From positions 1-51,875 of the forward strand of contig JBBRAW010000012.1 in assembly GCA_038206385.1 (NCBI GenBank): a DNA stretch of 51,875 bases. The letters run 5' to 3'. Under the pieces are notes generated by a model. It saw only the letters and a list, made by a program, of their open reading frames with translations, was not told the origin of the DNA and made no database searches. The position numbers were made by a program, and so were the translations under genes. Positions 25,566 through 34,831 of the stretch are shown piece by piece (the first letter of the stretch is position 1; each line of letters begins with the position of its first letter). This DNA comes from JANXSD01 sp038206385. Lineage in GTDB: Bacteria > Bacteroidota > Bacteroidia > AKYH767-A > OLB10.

Positions 25566-27795
25566 TTTCAGTTTTCAAAGCTGATTTTAATTCTTCTAAT
25601 GCTTGTTTGTTTTCTTTATTTTCTGATGCTGATTTAAGAAGTTTCTTTTCTTTCTCTGTAAGATGCCAACTTAAAGAAACGTGTTCTTGTGTTTCGGGCA
25701 TCTGAAAAGTTACGAATTTCAATGGACCTTTAAACCAGCTTTGCGCAAATTGTAATTCTCGATCAAACGTATAATCTTGCATAATTAAAAAATTGCCAGA
25801 TACATTTCGCATTGGTGCCATTAATTTTTCAGTGATAGTTTTAACACTGTTATTTTCTACTTTATTTTTTTTATGTGTATCCCTTATCTGTAAAAACACA
25901 ACGCCAGAAGTATTGGCAACGATCCATTCTCTAAACGTATATAAAAATTGAAGTGAATTCGTAACGCCATAATTATCGCGAATTCCTGCATCCATAACTT
26001 CCATAGCAGGTTCACTTGGTAATGATATTGCAGGCATAATGTATGGGAATGCAGAATTCATTCGTAATGCACTCGTAATTTTCAAATTCGCAGCATCTGC
26101 AGAAGCAAAAAATTGTTGGAAGTCAATAGAATTAGCGATTTCATTAAATCCTGTATTACCGGAATCAGGAATGTGTGATAAATAACTAACAGGTTGCGCT
26201 GAAATATGCAAAGCTCTTCCATCATTAATAATCGTTGGACTAATAACCATCATAGGAATTTCTCCATTGAATTCTGGTTCGTAATAATCACCTAATCGTT
26301 TATCTAAAACATGACCAGTATTTTCTGAAAGTTGTTGCTCGAATGCATAAGCACGATCTTTCACATAATGATATTTGCCATCTTTAAATTGTTGCATATT
26401 CATAAATAAATCTGCAACAGTAGCACTGAACACAATTGAATTTAATAAATCTTTTCCTGTATTTAATAAAAATCTATTTTCGATATTTTGATTGGCACGC
26501 ATTAAACTATCATGATGTGATAAAAATAATTCACGATAATATGCTGCACTTATCATTCCTCCTGATGAGCCAGTAATAAAGGATGTTAAGTGCATTAAAT
26601 CACCGTTAAAGGTGCTATCAATTAATTGTAATGTACGGAAGGTGAAAACACAAGAGCGCAATCCTCCTCCACTAACATTTAATAAAATCATCTTAGGCTT
26701 TTCAACTCCTTTTTTTGCCCAATTTGCTTTCCATTTATTTAGTATTTCAATGGTGTGTGCTACATCTTTTTCATAGTGACCATTAGTAACTTGGGCTTCC
26801 AAATTATCACGATCATATTTAATATTATTCTTTGCATAATTTAAACCATACGCTTGATTTCGTGGATTAAAGGATTCGAATTGTGATAGAAAATTCAATC
26901 CAATAAATAAAAATATTAATGCAGTATTGGCCCATGCTCTTAGCCAATAACGAAGCACTCCACTCAACATAATTAACATGGTGAATAAAAGTAATATACT
27001 TCCTCCAGCCGGTAAGCGAATAAAATTATAATCTCTAAAAAGACCTAACGTAATGAAAGTTACAAAAACTACAATTTCAATTACAGCGGCATTAAGATGA
27101 TTCTGTCTGAATACTCTTTCAAGCATGTATTTTTGATAGTGACGCGTATCTCTAACAATTTTCACTTTCCATGGAAAAATTAAATAGGTGTCAACACGCC
27201 ATGAGTTTTTACCAACATTTCCCATGTATGGAGCTATTGGTGAAGTTTGATCGTCATCAGCATGTTCAACGCCAAATAATTTGTAAATATCTTTATTCGT
27301 AACCATAAAGTATCGAAGAGTAAGTACAATCACAATAAAAAATCCTACTAAAAAAACGCCAATGTTTAAAAGGATTTCATCGATGTTTTTTAACTGACTA
27401 TAATATTGAAAATTAAATATCTTATAAACATAAATTAAAATGAAGAATGTTGGAATAATAAAATTATTGTGCGTGTATTTCTGAAATGTTCTTGATAGTG
27501 TTGCAAGAAATGGGAAACGAAAACTGTTCAAAATGAAACTAGAGATATTAAATGCCATCACAAATGATCCTAAGCAAACACCCATCATAAAAAATGCACG
27601 TTGCCCAACAAAACCCATATATTCAGGATCTAAAAAAAGAAATGGTATTCCAAATTTTGTAGCGATCGATTGTGTAATAAATCCAAACAATAAAATCCAA
27701 TAAAACATCATTATCTGATTCTTCTTGAAGTGCAGTACAACAAGTTGAATTGGAAATGAATGAATTATTCTGGAGACAAACTTTCTAAGGCGCAT
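25534..27795 (-). CDS. Membrane protein with C-terminal patatin-like phospholipase domain
   Basis: A 753-residue protein. The first 305 residues contain about seven membrane helices (roughly 29-49, 66-90, 110-127, 140-163, 235-253, 260-281, 285-303). The C-terminal half is a patatin domain: oxyanion motif SGGGLRS (375-381), nucleophile Ser411 in GSSGG (409-413), and DAG (602-604) for the catalytic Asp. Patatins hydrolyse acyl esters in lipids. Its place 77 bases after cdsA, a phospholipid synthesis gene, fits a role in membrane lipid turnover. The gene end overlaps E1 by 32 bases, convergently. Confidence 0.88.
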   Translation of the reverse strand: MRLRKFVSRIIHSFPIQLVVLHFKKNQIMMFYWILLFGFITQSIATKFGIPFLFLDPEYMGFVGQRAFFMMGVCLGSFVMAFNISSFILNSFRFPFLATLSRTFQKYTHNNFIIPTFFILIYVYKIFNFQYYSQLKNIDEILLNIGVFLVGFFIVIVLTLRYFMVTNKDIYKLFGVEHADDDQTSPIAPYMGNVGKNSWRVDTYLIFPWKVKIVRDTRHYQKYMLERVFRQNHLNAAVIEIVVFVTFITLGLFRDYNFIRLPAGGSILLLFTMLIMLSGVLRYWLRAWANTALIFLFIGLNFLSQFESFNPRNQAYGLNYAKNNIKYDRDNLEAQVTNGHYEKDVAHTIEILNKWKANWAKKGVEKPKMILLNVSGGGLRSCVFTFRTLQLIDSTFNGDLMHLTSFITGSSGGMISAAYYRELFLSHHDSLMRANQNIENRFLLNTGKDLLNSIVFSATVADLFMNMQQFKDGKYHYVKDRAYAFEQQLSENTGHVLDKRLGDYYEPEFNGEIPMMVISPTIINDGRALHISAQPVSYLSHIPDSGNTGFNEIANSIDFQQFFASADAANLKITSALRMNSAFPYIMPAISLPSEPAMEVMDAGIRDNYGVTNSLQFLYTFREWIVANTSGVVFLQIRDTHKKNKVENNSVKTITEKLMAPMRNVSGNFLIMQDYTFDRELQFAQSWFKGPLKFVTFQMPETQEHVSLSWHLTEKEKKLLKSASENKENKQALEELKSALKTEINNPLIVSGQ

Positions 27796-27872
27796 TATAA
27801 TCGATATCCACTTTAAGTTCTACGTTTTTAAACGTAAAAAGTTAATTTTAATTAGGATCAAGAAAGAATTCA

Positions 27873-28682
27873 CTAACAAAAGATGGAAAGATAGGTCCAA
27901 ACGAACGGTACAGATAACAAAAGTCCATCGAAACGATCTAACATCCCTCCATGTCCAGGAAGTAGCGATCCAGAGTCTTTGACTGATAAACTACGCTTAA
28001 GCATTGATTCAGTTAAGTCTCCAAAAGTGCCAGCAATTACAATTATTAATGCAATTACAATCCAGTTTACTAAACTAAGTTGAGGATTGTAATGCCATAA
28101 GATCCATGCAGCTATTAAGGCAGATATTCCTCCACCAATACTTCCTTCCCAAGATTTTTTTGGCGAAATTCTTTCAAATAATTTTGTTTTTCCAAGCAAA
28201 TTTCCAAAGATGTAAGCAAAGGTATCGCTACTCCAAAGTAAAATAAAATATCCACCTACAATTCCGGCATCATACTGTTGAGCATGGGTAGAAATTTTAT
28301 TTAATAATACAAAAGGTAGAACGGCATAGATAATTCCAATAAGAGTGAAAGCAATATTTGTAAATGGTTCAGATTTCTTACGATATAGTTCTGCTAAAAA
28401 TATTAGTGTGGTAACGGGATAAATAACAGTATTAATATTTAATTTAAAATAATCAGCAAGCATTCCACTCATAACAATATAAATAGTTGCACCAGAAATC
28501 ATTCCTAATGCAATATTAGGTTGCCGTTGATCATTCTTTACTATCGTATAAAATTCATTTAATGAAAGCATCGCTACAAGGAAAAAAAGTAATTGAAAAC
28601 TTAACGGTCCATAAAATATAGATGCAAAAATTATTAAAACGAATAATGATCCTGTTAACAGGCGCTGCCAGAAATTATTCAC
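27873..28682 (-). CDS. cdsA: Phosphatidate cytidylyltransferase
   Basis: CdsA makes CDP-diacylglycerol from phosphatidic acid and CTP, the branch point of phospholipid synthesis. About eight membrane helices are visible in 269 residues, with the family motifs WEGSIGGG (about 174-181) and the C-terminal signature ending KDSGSLLPGHGGMLDRFDG (about 235-253, with the conserved Asp pair). The start codon is GTG and overlaps the stop of the DUF2007 gene (GTGA), so the genes are coupled. Confidence 0.93.
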   Translation of the reverse strand: MNNFWQRLLTGSLFVLIIFASIFYGPLSFQLLFFLVAMLSLNEFYTIVKNDQRQPNIALGMISGATIYIVMSGMLADYFKLNINTVIYPVTTLIFLAELYRKKSEPFTNIAFTLIGIIYAVLPFVLLNKISTHAQQYDAGIVGGYFILLWSSDTFAYIFGNLLGKTKLFERISPKKSWEGSIGGGISALIAAWILWHYNPQLSLVNWIVIALIIVIAGTFGDLTESMLKRSLSVKDSGSLLPGHGGMLDRFDGLLLSVPFVWTYLSIFC

Positions 28683-28891
28683 AATAAGTCATGTTCGATT
28701 AGAATTAATTTAGCATTGATTTCTTCTTCTGCAGAGACATATAATTCAATTTCGCCAAATGCATAAGACGAGTCTTTTTTATCAACTTGAAAAGATAATA
28801 TATCTGCTTCTTCTAATGCAGCTTTGGCAATTTCGATTTGATATGCTTTATCGCTGCTGTATACTTTCAGCCAATTTGCTTGCAGCGTCAT
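28679..28891 (-). CDS. DUF2007-family small protein
   Basis: A 70-residue protein of the DUF2007 (signal-transducing, PF09413) type: MTLQANWLKVYSSDKAYQIE, then ALEEADILSFQVDKKDSSY and ELYVSAEEEINAKLILIE, a small alpha/beta fold of the kind often found next to cdsA in Bacteroidota. The function is unknown. Its ATG overlaps the LUD stop (TAATG) by one base and its TGA overlaps the cdsA GTG, so it is translationally coupled on both sides. Confidence 0.85.
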   Translation of the reverse strand: MTLQANWLKVYSSDKAYQIEIAKAALEEADILSFQVDKKDSSYAFGEIELYVSAEEEINAKLILIEHDLL

Positions 28892-29535
28892 TATTGAAGT
28901 TCTCTTTCATCAACCATAAATACAAATAATTGTGTAGGACCATGAGCACCTATTACCAATTGTCCATCAATATCTGCTGTTCTACTAGGTCCGGTTACAA
29001 TAGTAATGCTTGATGGTAATTTGGGATACTTATGTCTTAACCATGTAATTCCGTCTTTTAAATCAAGCGCTAACTGAATTGCTTTACAAAATACAACATG
29101 AACAGGTGCAAATGCGGGTGCCGTACGCGTATGTTCACGAGAAGAAAAAATAATACTTCCTGTACGGGAAATTAAACACTCGCAAGTTGTTACAACAACA
29201 TCCATTGTTGCCAGTTCATCAACAGCAACATAATGCGGAAGTGCACATTCTGTTAAAAGATTTGATAAACCATCTTCTGTACAAACAATGTTTTTCCACT
29301 TGTATTGCAATCCAAGATTTACAAGACCTTCAGCAAATTCAAGTTCGCTTTCTATAAGAAAAAATTTACCTCCTGCTAATGTTAATTTATCAGCAAACAC
29401 TAATACTGGGTCTTCGTCAGTTTGTTGAAATACCGAACTGTCGAAGTCTAACTTCGGATAAGGGTTTGGCGTTTTACTAAGTAATGATGCCCTTATTTTC
29501 TTCAACACCTTTTCACGAGTGGTGCTTTCTTCCAT
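28891..29535 (-). CDS. LUD-domain protein (LutC/YkgG-like)
   Basis: The 214-residue product carries the LUD domain (PF02589) seen in LutC, a subunit of the lactate utilisation complex: TREKVLKKIRASLLSK at the N-terminus and, in the core, LISRTGSIIFSSRE, APVHVVFCKAIQLALD and ITIVTGPSRTADIDGQLVIGAHGP (read in parts). No lutA or lutB neighbour is present, so this is an orphan LUD protein; it sits 12 bases behind ftsH in an operon with membrane biogenesis genes. The role here is unknown. Confidence 0.8.
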   Translation of the reverse strand: MEESTTREKVLKKIRASLLSKTPNPYPKLDFDSSVFQQTDEDPVLVFADKLTLAGGKFFLIESELEFAEGLVNLGLQYKWKNIVCTEDGLSNLLTECALPHYVAVDELATMDVVVTTCECLISRTGSIIFSSREHTRTAPAFAPVHVVFCKAIQLALDLKDGITWLRHKYPKLPSSITIVTGPSRTADIDGQLVIGAHGPTQLFVFMVDERELQ

Positions 29536-29547
29536 GGTTTATTTTTC

Positions 29548-31638
29548 CTAATTCGTAGGGTTTTCTTCTACTGGAGTAACTAATTGCGATTCTGAATGAC
29601 CATTCGTTGTAATGGTTGTATTGGAAGCTAAAATAGCTGATGTACTAACATCATTCTTTTTTGTTAAGTCAGATGGTGTGATCTCTTCTTTATCCCATTT
29701 GCGTTTACCGAAAATAGTTTCAAGATCTTCTTTATAGATTACTTCTTTTTCTAATAAAGTAGCTGCAAGTTTATCAAGTTCTGGACGATGGTTACGAAGT
29801 AATTCAACAGTACGTTGATACGATTCTTCTACCATTTTCTTTACTTCATTATCGATAAGTTCGGCTGTCTTTTCACTGTAAGGTTTAGTAAATGTATAAT
29901 CAGCATTTCCTGATGAATCATAGAAACTGATATTGCCTATTTTGTCATTTAAACCAAACAATGTTACCGATGCGTATGCTTGTTTTGTAATTTTTTCTAA
30001 GTCACTTAATGCGCCAGTTGATACTACTCCAAATGTTACAAATTCAGCAGCACGCCCACCTAATGCAGCGCACATCTCATCACGAATTTGATCCATCGTT
30101 GTTAGTTGCCTTTCTTCTGGCAGATACCATGCGGCACCTAATGAATTTCCACGAGGAACAATCGTTACTTTAACTAATGGAGCAGTATGTTGCAATAACC
30201 AACTCACAGCAGCATGTCCTGATTCATGGTAAGCGATTGTGCGTTTTTCTTCAATGGAAATAATTTTATTTTTCTTCTCCAACCCACCAACAATTCTATC
30301 TACAGCATCTATAAAATCTTGTTGACCAATTGATGTTTTATTTTTTCTTGCAGCAATAAGTGCGGCTTCGTTACAAAGGTTTGCAATATCAGCACCTGAG
30401 AATCCTGGTGTTTGTTTAGCGAGAAAATCTAAATCCAAACCTGGATCTAACTTCAATGGCTTTGAATGCACTTTAAATATTTCCTTGCGACCATTTAAAT
30501 CTGGTAGCTCAACATAAATCTGACGATCAAAACGACCTGGTCGTAATAGTGCACGATCTAAAATATCTGCACGATTTGTTGCAGCAAGTATGATGACTCC
30601 TGAATTACTACCAAAGCCATCCATCTCAGTTAATAACTGATTTAAGGTGCTTTCACGTTCATCGTTTGCACTGAAAGAAGGTTGTTTACCTCTTGCACGT
30701 CCAATCGCATCAATTTCATCAATGAAAATAATACTAGGCGCTTTCTCTTTAGCCTGACGAAATAAATCTCTTACTCGAGAAGCTCCAACACCAACGAACA
30801 TTTCAACAAAGTCGGAACCTGAAAGTGAGAAAAATGGAACTTGTGCTTCCCCAGCAACTGCTTTCGCCAATAAGGTTTTCCCGGTACCTGGAGGGCCAAC
30901 AAGTAAAGCACCACGAGGAATTTTACCACCTAATGTCGTATATTTTTTTGGATTTTTCAAGAAATCAACGATTTCCATTACTTCTACTTTGGCTTCTTCT
31001 AATCCTGCTACATCATTAAAGGTCACTTTTACATGAAGATCTTTATCGAACAAAGTAGCTTTAGATTTACCTATATTGAAAATCTGGCTTCCGCCACCAC
31101 CACCACCCATACGTTTGATGAGAAACATATAAATCATCACCAAAAACATTCCTAACAGTAACCAATTAAGGATAGAATCCCAGCTATTACGCTCATTATT
31201 ATTGTAAACGATGTTGATCTTTTGCTCTACGGGAATATCTTTTTGAACATCATCAAGATCCTTCTTAAACGAAGCAACATCTCCAATCGTAAATGCATAA
31301 TGGGGGCCGTCGTTAACAGCGTTGCCAATCGTTTTATGAGAAACATTTTTGAATTCTTCTTTAGTAAGGCTGGATTTCTTGATGTATACATCCACAACTT
31401 CTTTGTTAAGAACCACTACTCGATCCACATCACCATTTTTTACCCATGTTGAGAAACTCATCCATGAAGTATCTCTAGGATGATTTCCGTAGTCGAAAAA
31501 ATTAATGCCTATAATAACGAAAATTACTAAGGCATAAACCCAATAGAAATTGAAATTGAAACGAGGACTTTTAGGTTTCGAAAAGTTGCTAAATGGAACT
31601 TTTTTCTTCTCCTCGTTTGGCTGCTGCTGATCTGACAT
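29548..31638 (-). CDS. ftsH: ATP-dependent zinc metalloprotease FtsH
   Basis: A membrane-bound AAA+ protease that removes damaged membrane proteins. Two helices (about 31-48 and 157-175) flank a periplasmic domain. The AAA+ domain has Walker A GPPGTGKT (248-255), Walker B SIIFIDEIDA (about 302-311) and an arginine-rich second region of homology. The protease domain has the zinc motif HESGH (471-475) and a downstream Asp ligand. It follows rsfS by 71 bases. Confidence 0.97.
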   Translation of the reverse strand: MSDQQQPNEEKKKVPFSNFSKPKSPRFNFNFYWVYALVIFVIIGINFFDYGNHPRDTSWMSFSTWVKNGDVDRVVVLNKEVVDVYIKKSSLTKEEFKNVSHKTIGNAVNDGPHYAFTIGDVASFKKDLDDVQKDIPVEQKINIVYNNNERNSWDSILNWLLLGMFLVMIYMFLIKRMGGGGGGSQIFNIGKSKATLFDKDLHVKVTFNDVAGLEEAKVEVMEIVDFLKNPKKYTTLGGKIPRGALLVGPPGTGKTLLAKAVAGEAQVPFFSLSGSDFVEMFVGVGASRVRDLFRQAKEKAPSIIFIDEIDAIGRARGKQPSFSANDERESTLNQLLTEMDGFGSNSGVIILAATNRADILDRALLRPGRFDRQIYVELPDLNGRKEIFKVHSKPLKLDPGLDLDFLAKQTPGFSGADIANLCNEAALIAARKNKTSIGQQDFIDAVDRIVGGLEKKNKIISIEEKRTIAYHESGHAAVSWLLQHTAPLVKVTIVPRGNSLGAAWYLPEERQLTTMDQIRDEMCAALGGRAAEFVTFGVVSTGALSDLEKITKQAYASVTLFGLNDKIGNISFYDSSGNADYTFTKPYSEKTAELIDNEVKKMVEESYQRTVELLRNHRPELDKLAATLLEKEVIYKEDLETIFGKRKWDKEEITPSDLTKKNDVSTSAILASNTTITTNGHSESQLVTPVEENPTN

Positions 31639-31709
31639 TTTATATAATATGGAATGAATACTCCCTTTTAATATTGCAATAAGCTAATATTAAACATTTA
31701 TTTACTGTG

Positions 31710-32102
31710 TTAGTTACTAATAATCTTTTTTATTTCTGCATCTGCCCATAGGCGCTCAATGCCATAATAATCTCTTTGTTCCTGTTGAAAGATGTGAACC
31801 ACAACATTTATATAGTCGATTAGCACCCATTGTGCATTTTCTTTACCTTCAATAAAAGTTGGCCATTCATTAAGTTCTTCATGTACAACTTCTTCAACGG
31901 ATCTTGCTAAACCTTCTACTTGTGTGGAAGAAATGCCATGACATACGATGAAAATATCTGCGACTGCACCATTAAGTTGTCTTAGGTCTAGACAAACAAT
32001 TTCATTTCCATTCTTGTCTAATAATCCTTTAATAATTGCCTCCGTCAAAACATCTGATGCTGATTTGAGGTTTACTCTAGCGGCTTGTGCCGATTTTGCC
32101 AT
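31710..32102 (-). CDS. rsfS: Ribosomal silencing factor
   Basis: RsfS binds L14 and blocks joining of the subunits when nutrients are short. The 130-residue product has the family pattern: VCLDLRQLNGAVADIFIVCHG (about 36-56), STQVEGLARSVEE, and the terminal WVLIDYINVVVHIFQQEQRDYYGIERLW (read in parts). First gene of the operon that runs through ftsH, LUD, DUF2007 and cdsA. Its promoter region is shared with birA. Confidence 0.93.
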   Translation of the reverse strand: MAKSAQAARVNLKSASDVLTEAIIKGLLDKNGNEIVCLDLRQLNGAVADIFIVCHGISSTQVEGLARSVEEVVHEELNEWPTFIEGKENAQWVLIDYINVVVHIFQQEQRDYYGIERLWADAEIKKIISN

Positions 32103-32112
32103 TCTGTTTTGT

Positions 32113-32133
32113 TAAATTTGTTCCGCAAAACTA
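32113..32133. promoter_or_regulatory. Interlocked divergent promoters for birA and rsfS
   Basis: On the plus strand TAAATTTG (32113-32120) faces a minus-strand TAGTTTTG (32126-32133) across five bases. Both match the TAnnTTTG box. The predicted starts are 32124 (plus, birA, 30-base leader) and 32122 (minus, rsfS, 20-base leader), so each start lies next to or inside the other promoter's box. The -33 elements on both sides are weak. Confidence 0.5.
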
Positions 32134-32153
32134 CGCAATTTTAACCTCTAATC

Positions 32154-32891
32154 ATGAACCTAGTTATTCTACCAATAGTTGATTCGACAAATTTTTATGC
32201 CCATACGTTACTTGAAGAGGGTTTGGTAGCTGATAACACTGTTATATTAGCTCTTGAACAAACGAATGGTAGAGGTCAACGAGGGAAAAATTGGGAAAGT
32301 GCTTCCAACAAAGGTTTATATGCCACTTTTATTTTTCGCCCTCAACATATAGTCGCTCAGCAACAGTTTATATTGAATAAAGCGATAAGTTCTGGAGTTG
32401 CTGCTTATATTGAAGAGAGAATTCAGCAGAAATGTTTAATAAAATGGCCCAATGATATGTTAGTAGATGAAAAGAAACTTTCGGGACTATTAATAGAAAA
32501 TAATTTAAGAGGAAATCAGATTGTTGCTGTTATTGCTGGAATAGGTGTTAATTTAAACCAATTTAGTTTTAAAGGCGATTTCGAAACTTCGGCATGTTCA
32601 ATGCGAATGTTAACAGGCCAAACGTATAATCCAGAAGAGGAAATACGAATTCTTTATAAGCATGTGAATGTTTTTTACCAGGAGTTTTTAAAAGGAAATT
32701 TGGAATTAATTGAGGAGTTTTATGATTCGCATCTTTTTAAAAAAAATCAAATCGCAGGATTTATTTCTGAAGATAAAATCTTTTCAGCAAGACTAGAAGA
32801 AGTAGATAATAATGGCGCTGCAATATTAAATATTAATGGAGAAAAAATTTATGCTACTCACCCTAAATTTAGATTTTATATGAATCGCTAA
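32154..32891 (+). CDS. birA: Biotin-[acetyl-CoA-carboxylase] ligase
   Basis: BirA attaches biotin to carboxylase subunits through biotinyl-AMP. The 245-residue protein has the nucleotide/biotin motif GRGQRGKNWES (39-49), KWPND (97-101) and the Lys of KKLSGLLIE (107-115). It lacks the N-terminal DNA-binding domain of the E. coli protein, so it is the monofunctional type. It ends 26 bases from the convergent SRPBCC gene. Confidence 0.93.
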   Translation: MNLVILPIVDSTNFYAHTLLEEGLVADNTVILALEQTNGRGQRGKNWESASNKGLYATFIFRPQHIVAQQQFILNKAISSGVAAYIEERIQQKCLIKWPNDMLVDEKKLSGLLIENNLRGNQIVAVIAGIGVNLNQFSFKGDFETSACSMRMLTGQTYNPEEEIRILYKHVNVFYQEFLKGNLELIEEFYDSHLFKKNQIAGFISEDKIFSARLEEVDNNGAAILNINGEKIYATHPKFRFYMNR

Positions 32892-32917
32892 AATGTATTT
32901 TTTTTAAAATAATTTCA

Positions 32918-33322
32918 TCAGCAGTCGGCAATTTCTTTATATCGATTAAGCAATAGATTTATAAAATTCGTTAACGGTTTTTCTGCCATCATTTTTAGTA
33001 AAGGATTAAGATCTGCATCGAATAAAAGTTGAAGCTCAGTGCTGTGATTACTTATCTCATTCATTTTGCAAATTAAATTAAAATCGAATGGAGCTTTTTC
33101 GTGTTTACTCATTACGATTTCGCTGTTTGGTGTCTTAGATCCATAGCGCATACCAAGTGTTGCCATTCCTTCAATTGTGAATTTACAAGTATCACCATCA
33201 GTTTCAAAATTCACAACTTGTTTTGGCATTAATGATCCTATATTTTTAAAATCAGCAAGAAAATTAAAAACTTCTTTTGCTGGTTTATTGATAATTATTT
33301 TTTCACTTTCTAATCTTGTCAT
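32918..33322 (-). CDS. SRPBCC/START-like protein
   Basis: A 134-residue protein of the SRPBCC superfamily: MTRLESEKIIINKPAKEVFNFL opens the fold (the pattern of a strand, then helix with the family FNFLADFKNI), and the end LLFDADLNPLLKMMAEKPLTNFINLL is the C-terminal helix that closes the hydrophobic cavity. Ligand unknown. It follows pyrE by 58 bases on the same strand. Confidence 0.75.
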   Translation of the reverse strand: MTRLESEKIIINKPAKEVFNFLADFKNIGSLMPKQVVNFETDGDTCKFTIEGMATLGMRYGSKTPNSEIVMSKHEKAPFDFNLICKMNEISNHSTELQLLFDADLNPLLKMMAEKPLTNFINLLLNRYKEIADC

Positions 33323-33380
33323 AAAAATTTGGGTGTTGAATAAGTTGATTCTATTTAATTAGCCATTACTAAAAATAATT

Positions 33381-34016
33381 CTAAATCCCCCACTTTTCTG
33401 GATGCTGTCTCCATGCTTGTAATAATGGTAAATCTTGTTTTTTAACATAACCACTAGCGATTGCCTGTTTTATCAATACATCATAATTACTCAATGAATA
33501 CCAAGGACAAGCTGCTTGCTTAAAGTTGGCTGATGCAGTTTCAAAGCCGTATGTAAAGATGGAAACAAGGCCTTTAACAATTACACCATTTTCTTTTAAA
33601 TCTTCAACTGCTTTTAAGCTGCTTCCTCCAGTTGAAATTAAATCTTCAATAACTACTGCGGTTTGATCTTTTTTAATTTCACCTTCAATAGTGTTTTTAC
33701 GTCCGTGGTCTTTTGCTGATGATCGAACATATACAAACGGTAATCCCATGGCTTCTGCAACAAGGGCACCTTGTGCAATAGCAGCCGTTGCAACACCTGC
33801 AATAATATCAGGACGACCAAATTTATCTTCTATCAACTTTACAAGTTCTTGTCGCAAAAATGTTCTAATCCTTGGATAGGATAATGAGATTCTATTATCG
33901 CAATATATTGGGGATTTCCATCCAGAAGCCCATGTAAAGGGTTGCTCTGGCTGAAGTTTAATCGCTTTAATCTGTAACAAAAACTCAGCGACTTTTATGG
34001 CTACATCATCATGCAT
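33381..34016 (-). CDS. pyrE: Orotate phosphoribosyltransferase
   Basis: PyrE makes orotidine monophosphate from orotate and PRPP in pyrimidine synthesis. The PRPP motif VVIEDLISTGGSS is at residues 121-133, and the flexible loop with KDHGRKNTIEGEI at about 102-114. The length (211) is standard. A TAGGTTTG box ends six bases before the ATG, predicting a leader of at most a few bases. Confidence 0.95.
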   Translation of the reverse strand: MHDDVAIKVAEFLLQIKAIKLQPEQPFTWASGWKSPIYCDNRISLSYPRIRTFLRQELVKLIEDKFGRPDIIAGVATAAIAQGALVAEAMGLPFVYVRSSAKDHGRKNTIEGEIKKDQTAVVIEDLISTGGSSLKAVEDLKENGVIVKGLVSIFTYGFETASANFKQAACPWYSLSNYDVLIKQAIASGYVKKQDLPLLQAWRQHPEKWGI

Positions 34017-34022
34017 ATTCTA

Positions 34023-34053
34023 CAAACCTACATTATTCTAATTAAAATTACAA
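34023..34053 (-). promoter_or_regulatory. pyrE promoter abutting the start codon
   Basis: On the minus strand TTG (34053-34051), a 20-base spacer and TAGGTTTG (34030-34023). With the box centred at -7, transcription starts near 34019, three bases before the ATG at 34016, so the mRNA would be essentially leaderless. Confidence 0.5.
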
Positions 34054-34186
34054 CGGATTAGTAAATCATTATTTGATATTGTATAAATTGATAAATTCGT
34101 ATCACCAAAATAGGAATTAGTAGTTTGGTTTCAGAATTCTTTTATTATTTGAAAATAGTTGCTCAATTTAATCTTACAGAGTAATC

Positions 34187-34825
34187 ATGTATAAAGTTTA
34201 TATTAACGAACGATTGTTACACTTTGTTTCCGTAGGTGATTCACTTGAAAATTGTGAATTAATATTACGACTTTATGGAGATGAAAGCAGCGAACAAATT
34301 GATAGTATAGTGAAATCATTTGAAGTAAATATAGCCGTTGGAGAATTAATTTTATTGTGTGAAAACATTGATAAGAGTTGGGTTACTTTTGTTTCACTTT
34401 ATCTGCTTTTAGAAGCTGCTGGGGGAGTTGTTTATAATCAAGAACAATCAATGCTTATGATTTTCCGAAATGGTATTTGGGATTTGCCAAAAGGGAAAAT
34501 TGAGAGGGGTGAGGATCCAGAAATGGCTGCAATTAGAGAAATTTTTGAAGAATGTGGTATTTCAGGATTGAATTTAGTAAAGCAATTGCCAACTAGTTAT
34601 CATACGTATCCTTTTAATGGTCAAATAGTGCTTAAAAAAACGTATTGGTTTTTAATGACAACTAAAGATATATCTTATCCAATTCCACAACTTGAAGAAG
34701 GTATTACAGAAGTTCGTTGGATGGATAAGGCTGATATGAAGCTGGCATCACGAAATACTTATTTATCGATCACAAATTTACTTAAGGAAAAAGAAATGAA
34801 TGAAAGTTCAGGGTTGTTAGAATAA
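34187..34825 (+). CDS. NUDIX hydrolase
   Basis: The NUDIX box is complete at residues 103-125: G103-x5-E109-x7-R117-E118-I-x-E121-E122-x-G124-I125. Members hydrolyse a nucleoside diphosphate linked to another moiety, using Mg. The 212-residue protein has an N-terminal extension of about 70 residues ahead of the NUDIX fold. The substrate is not predictable. Convergent with the C40 peptidase gene; only six bases separate the stop codons. Confidence 0.88.
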   Translation: MYKVYINERLLHFVSVGDSLENCELILRLYGDESSEQIDSIVKSFEVNIAVGELILLCENIDKSWVTFVSLYLLLEAAGGVVYNQEQSMLMIFRNGIWDLPKGKIERGEDPEMAAIREIFEECGISGLNLVKQLPTSYHTYPFNGQIVLKKTYWFLMTTKDISYPIPQLEEGITEVRWMDKADMKLASRNTYLSITNLLKEKEMNESSGLLE

Positions 34826-34831
34826 TTTCTA

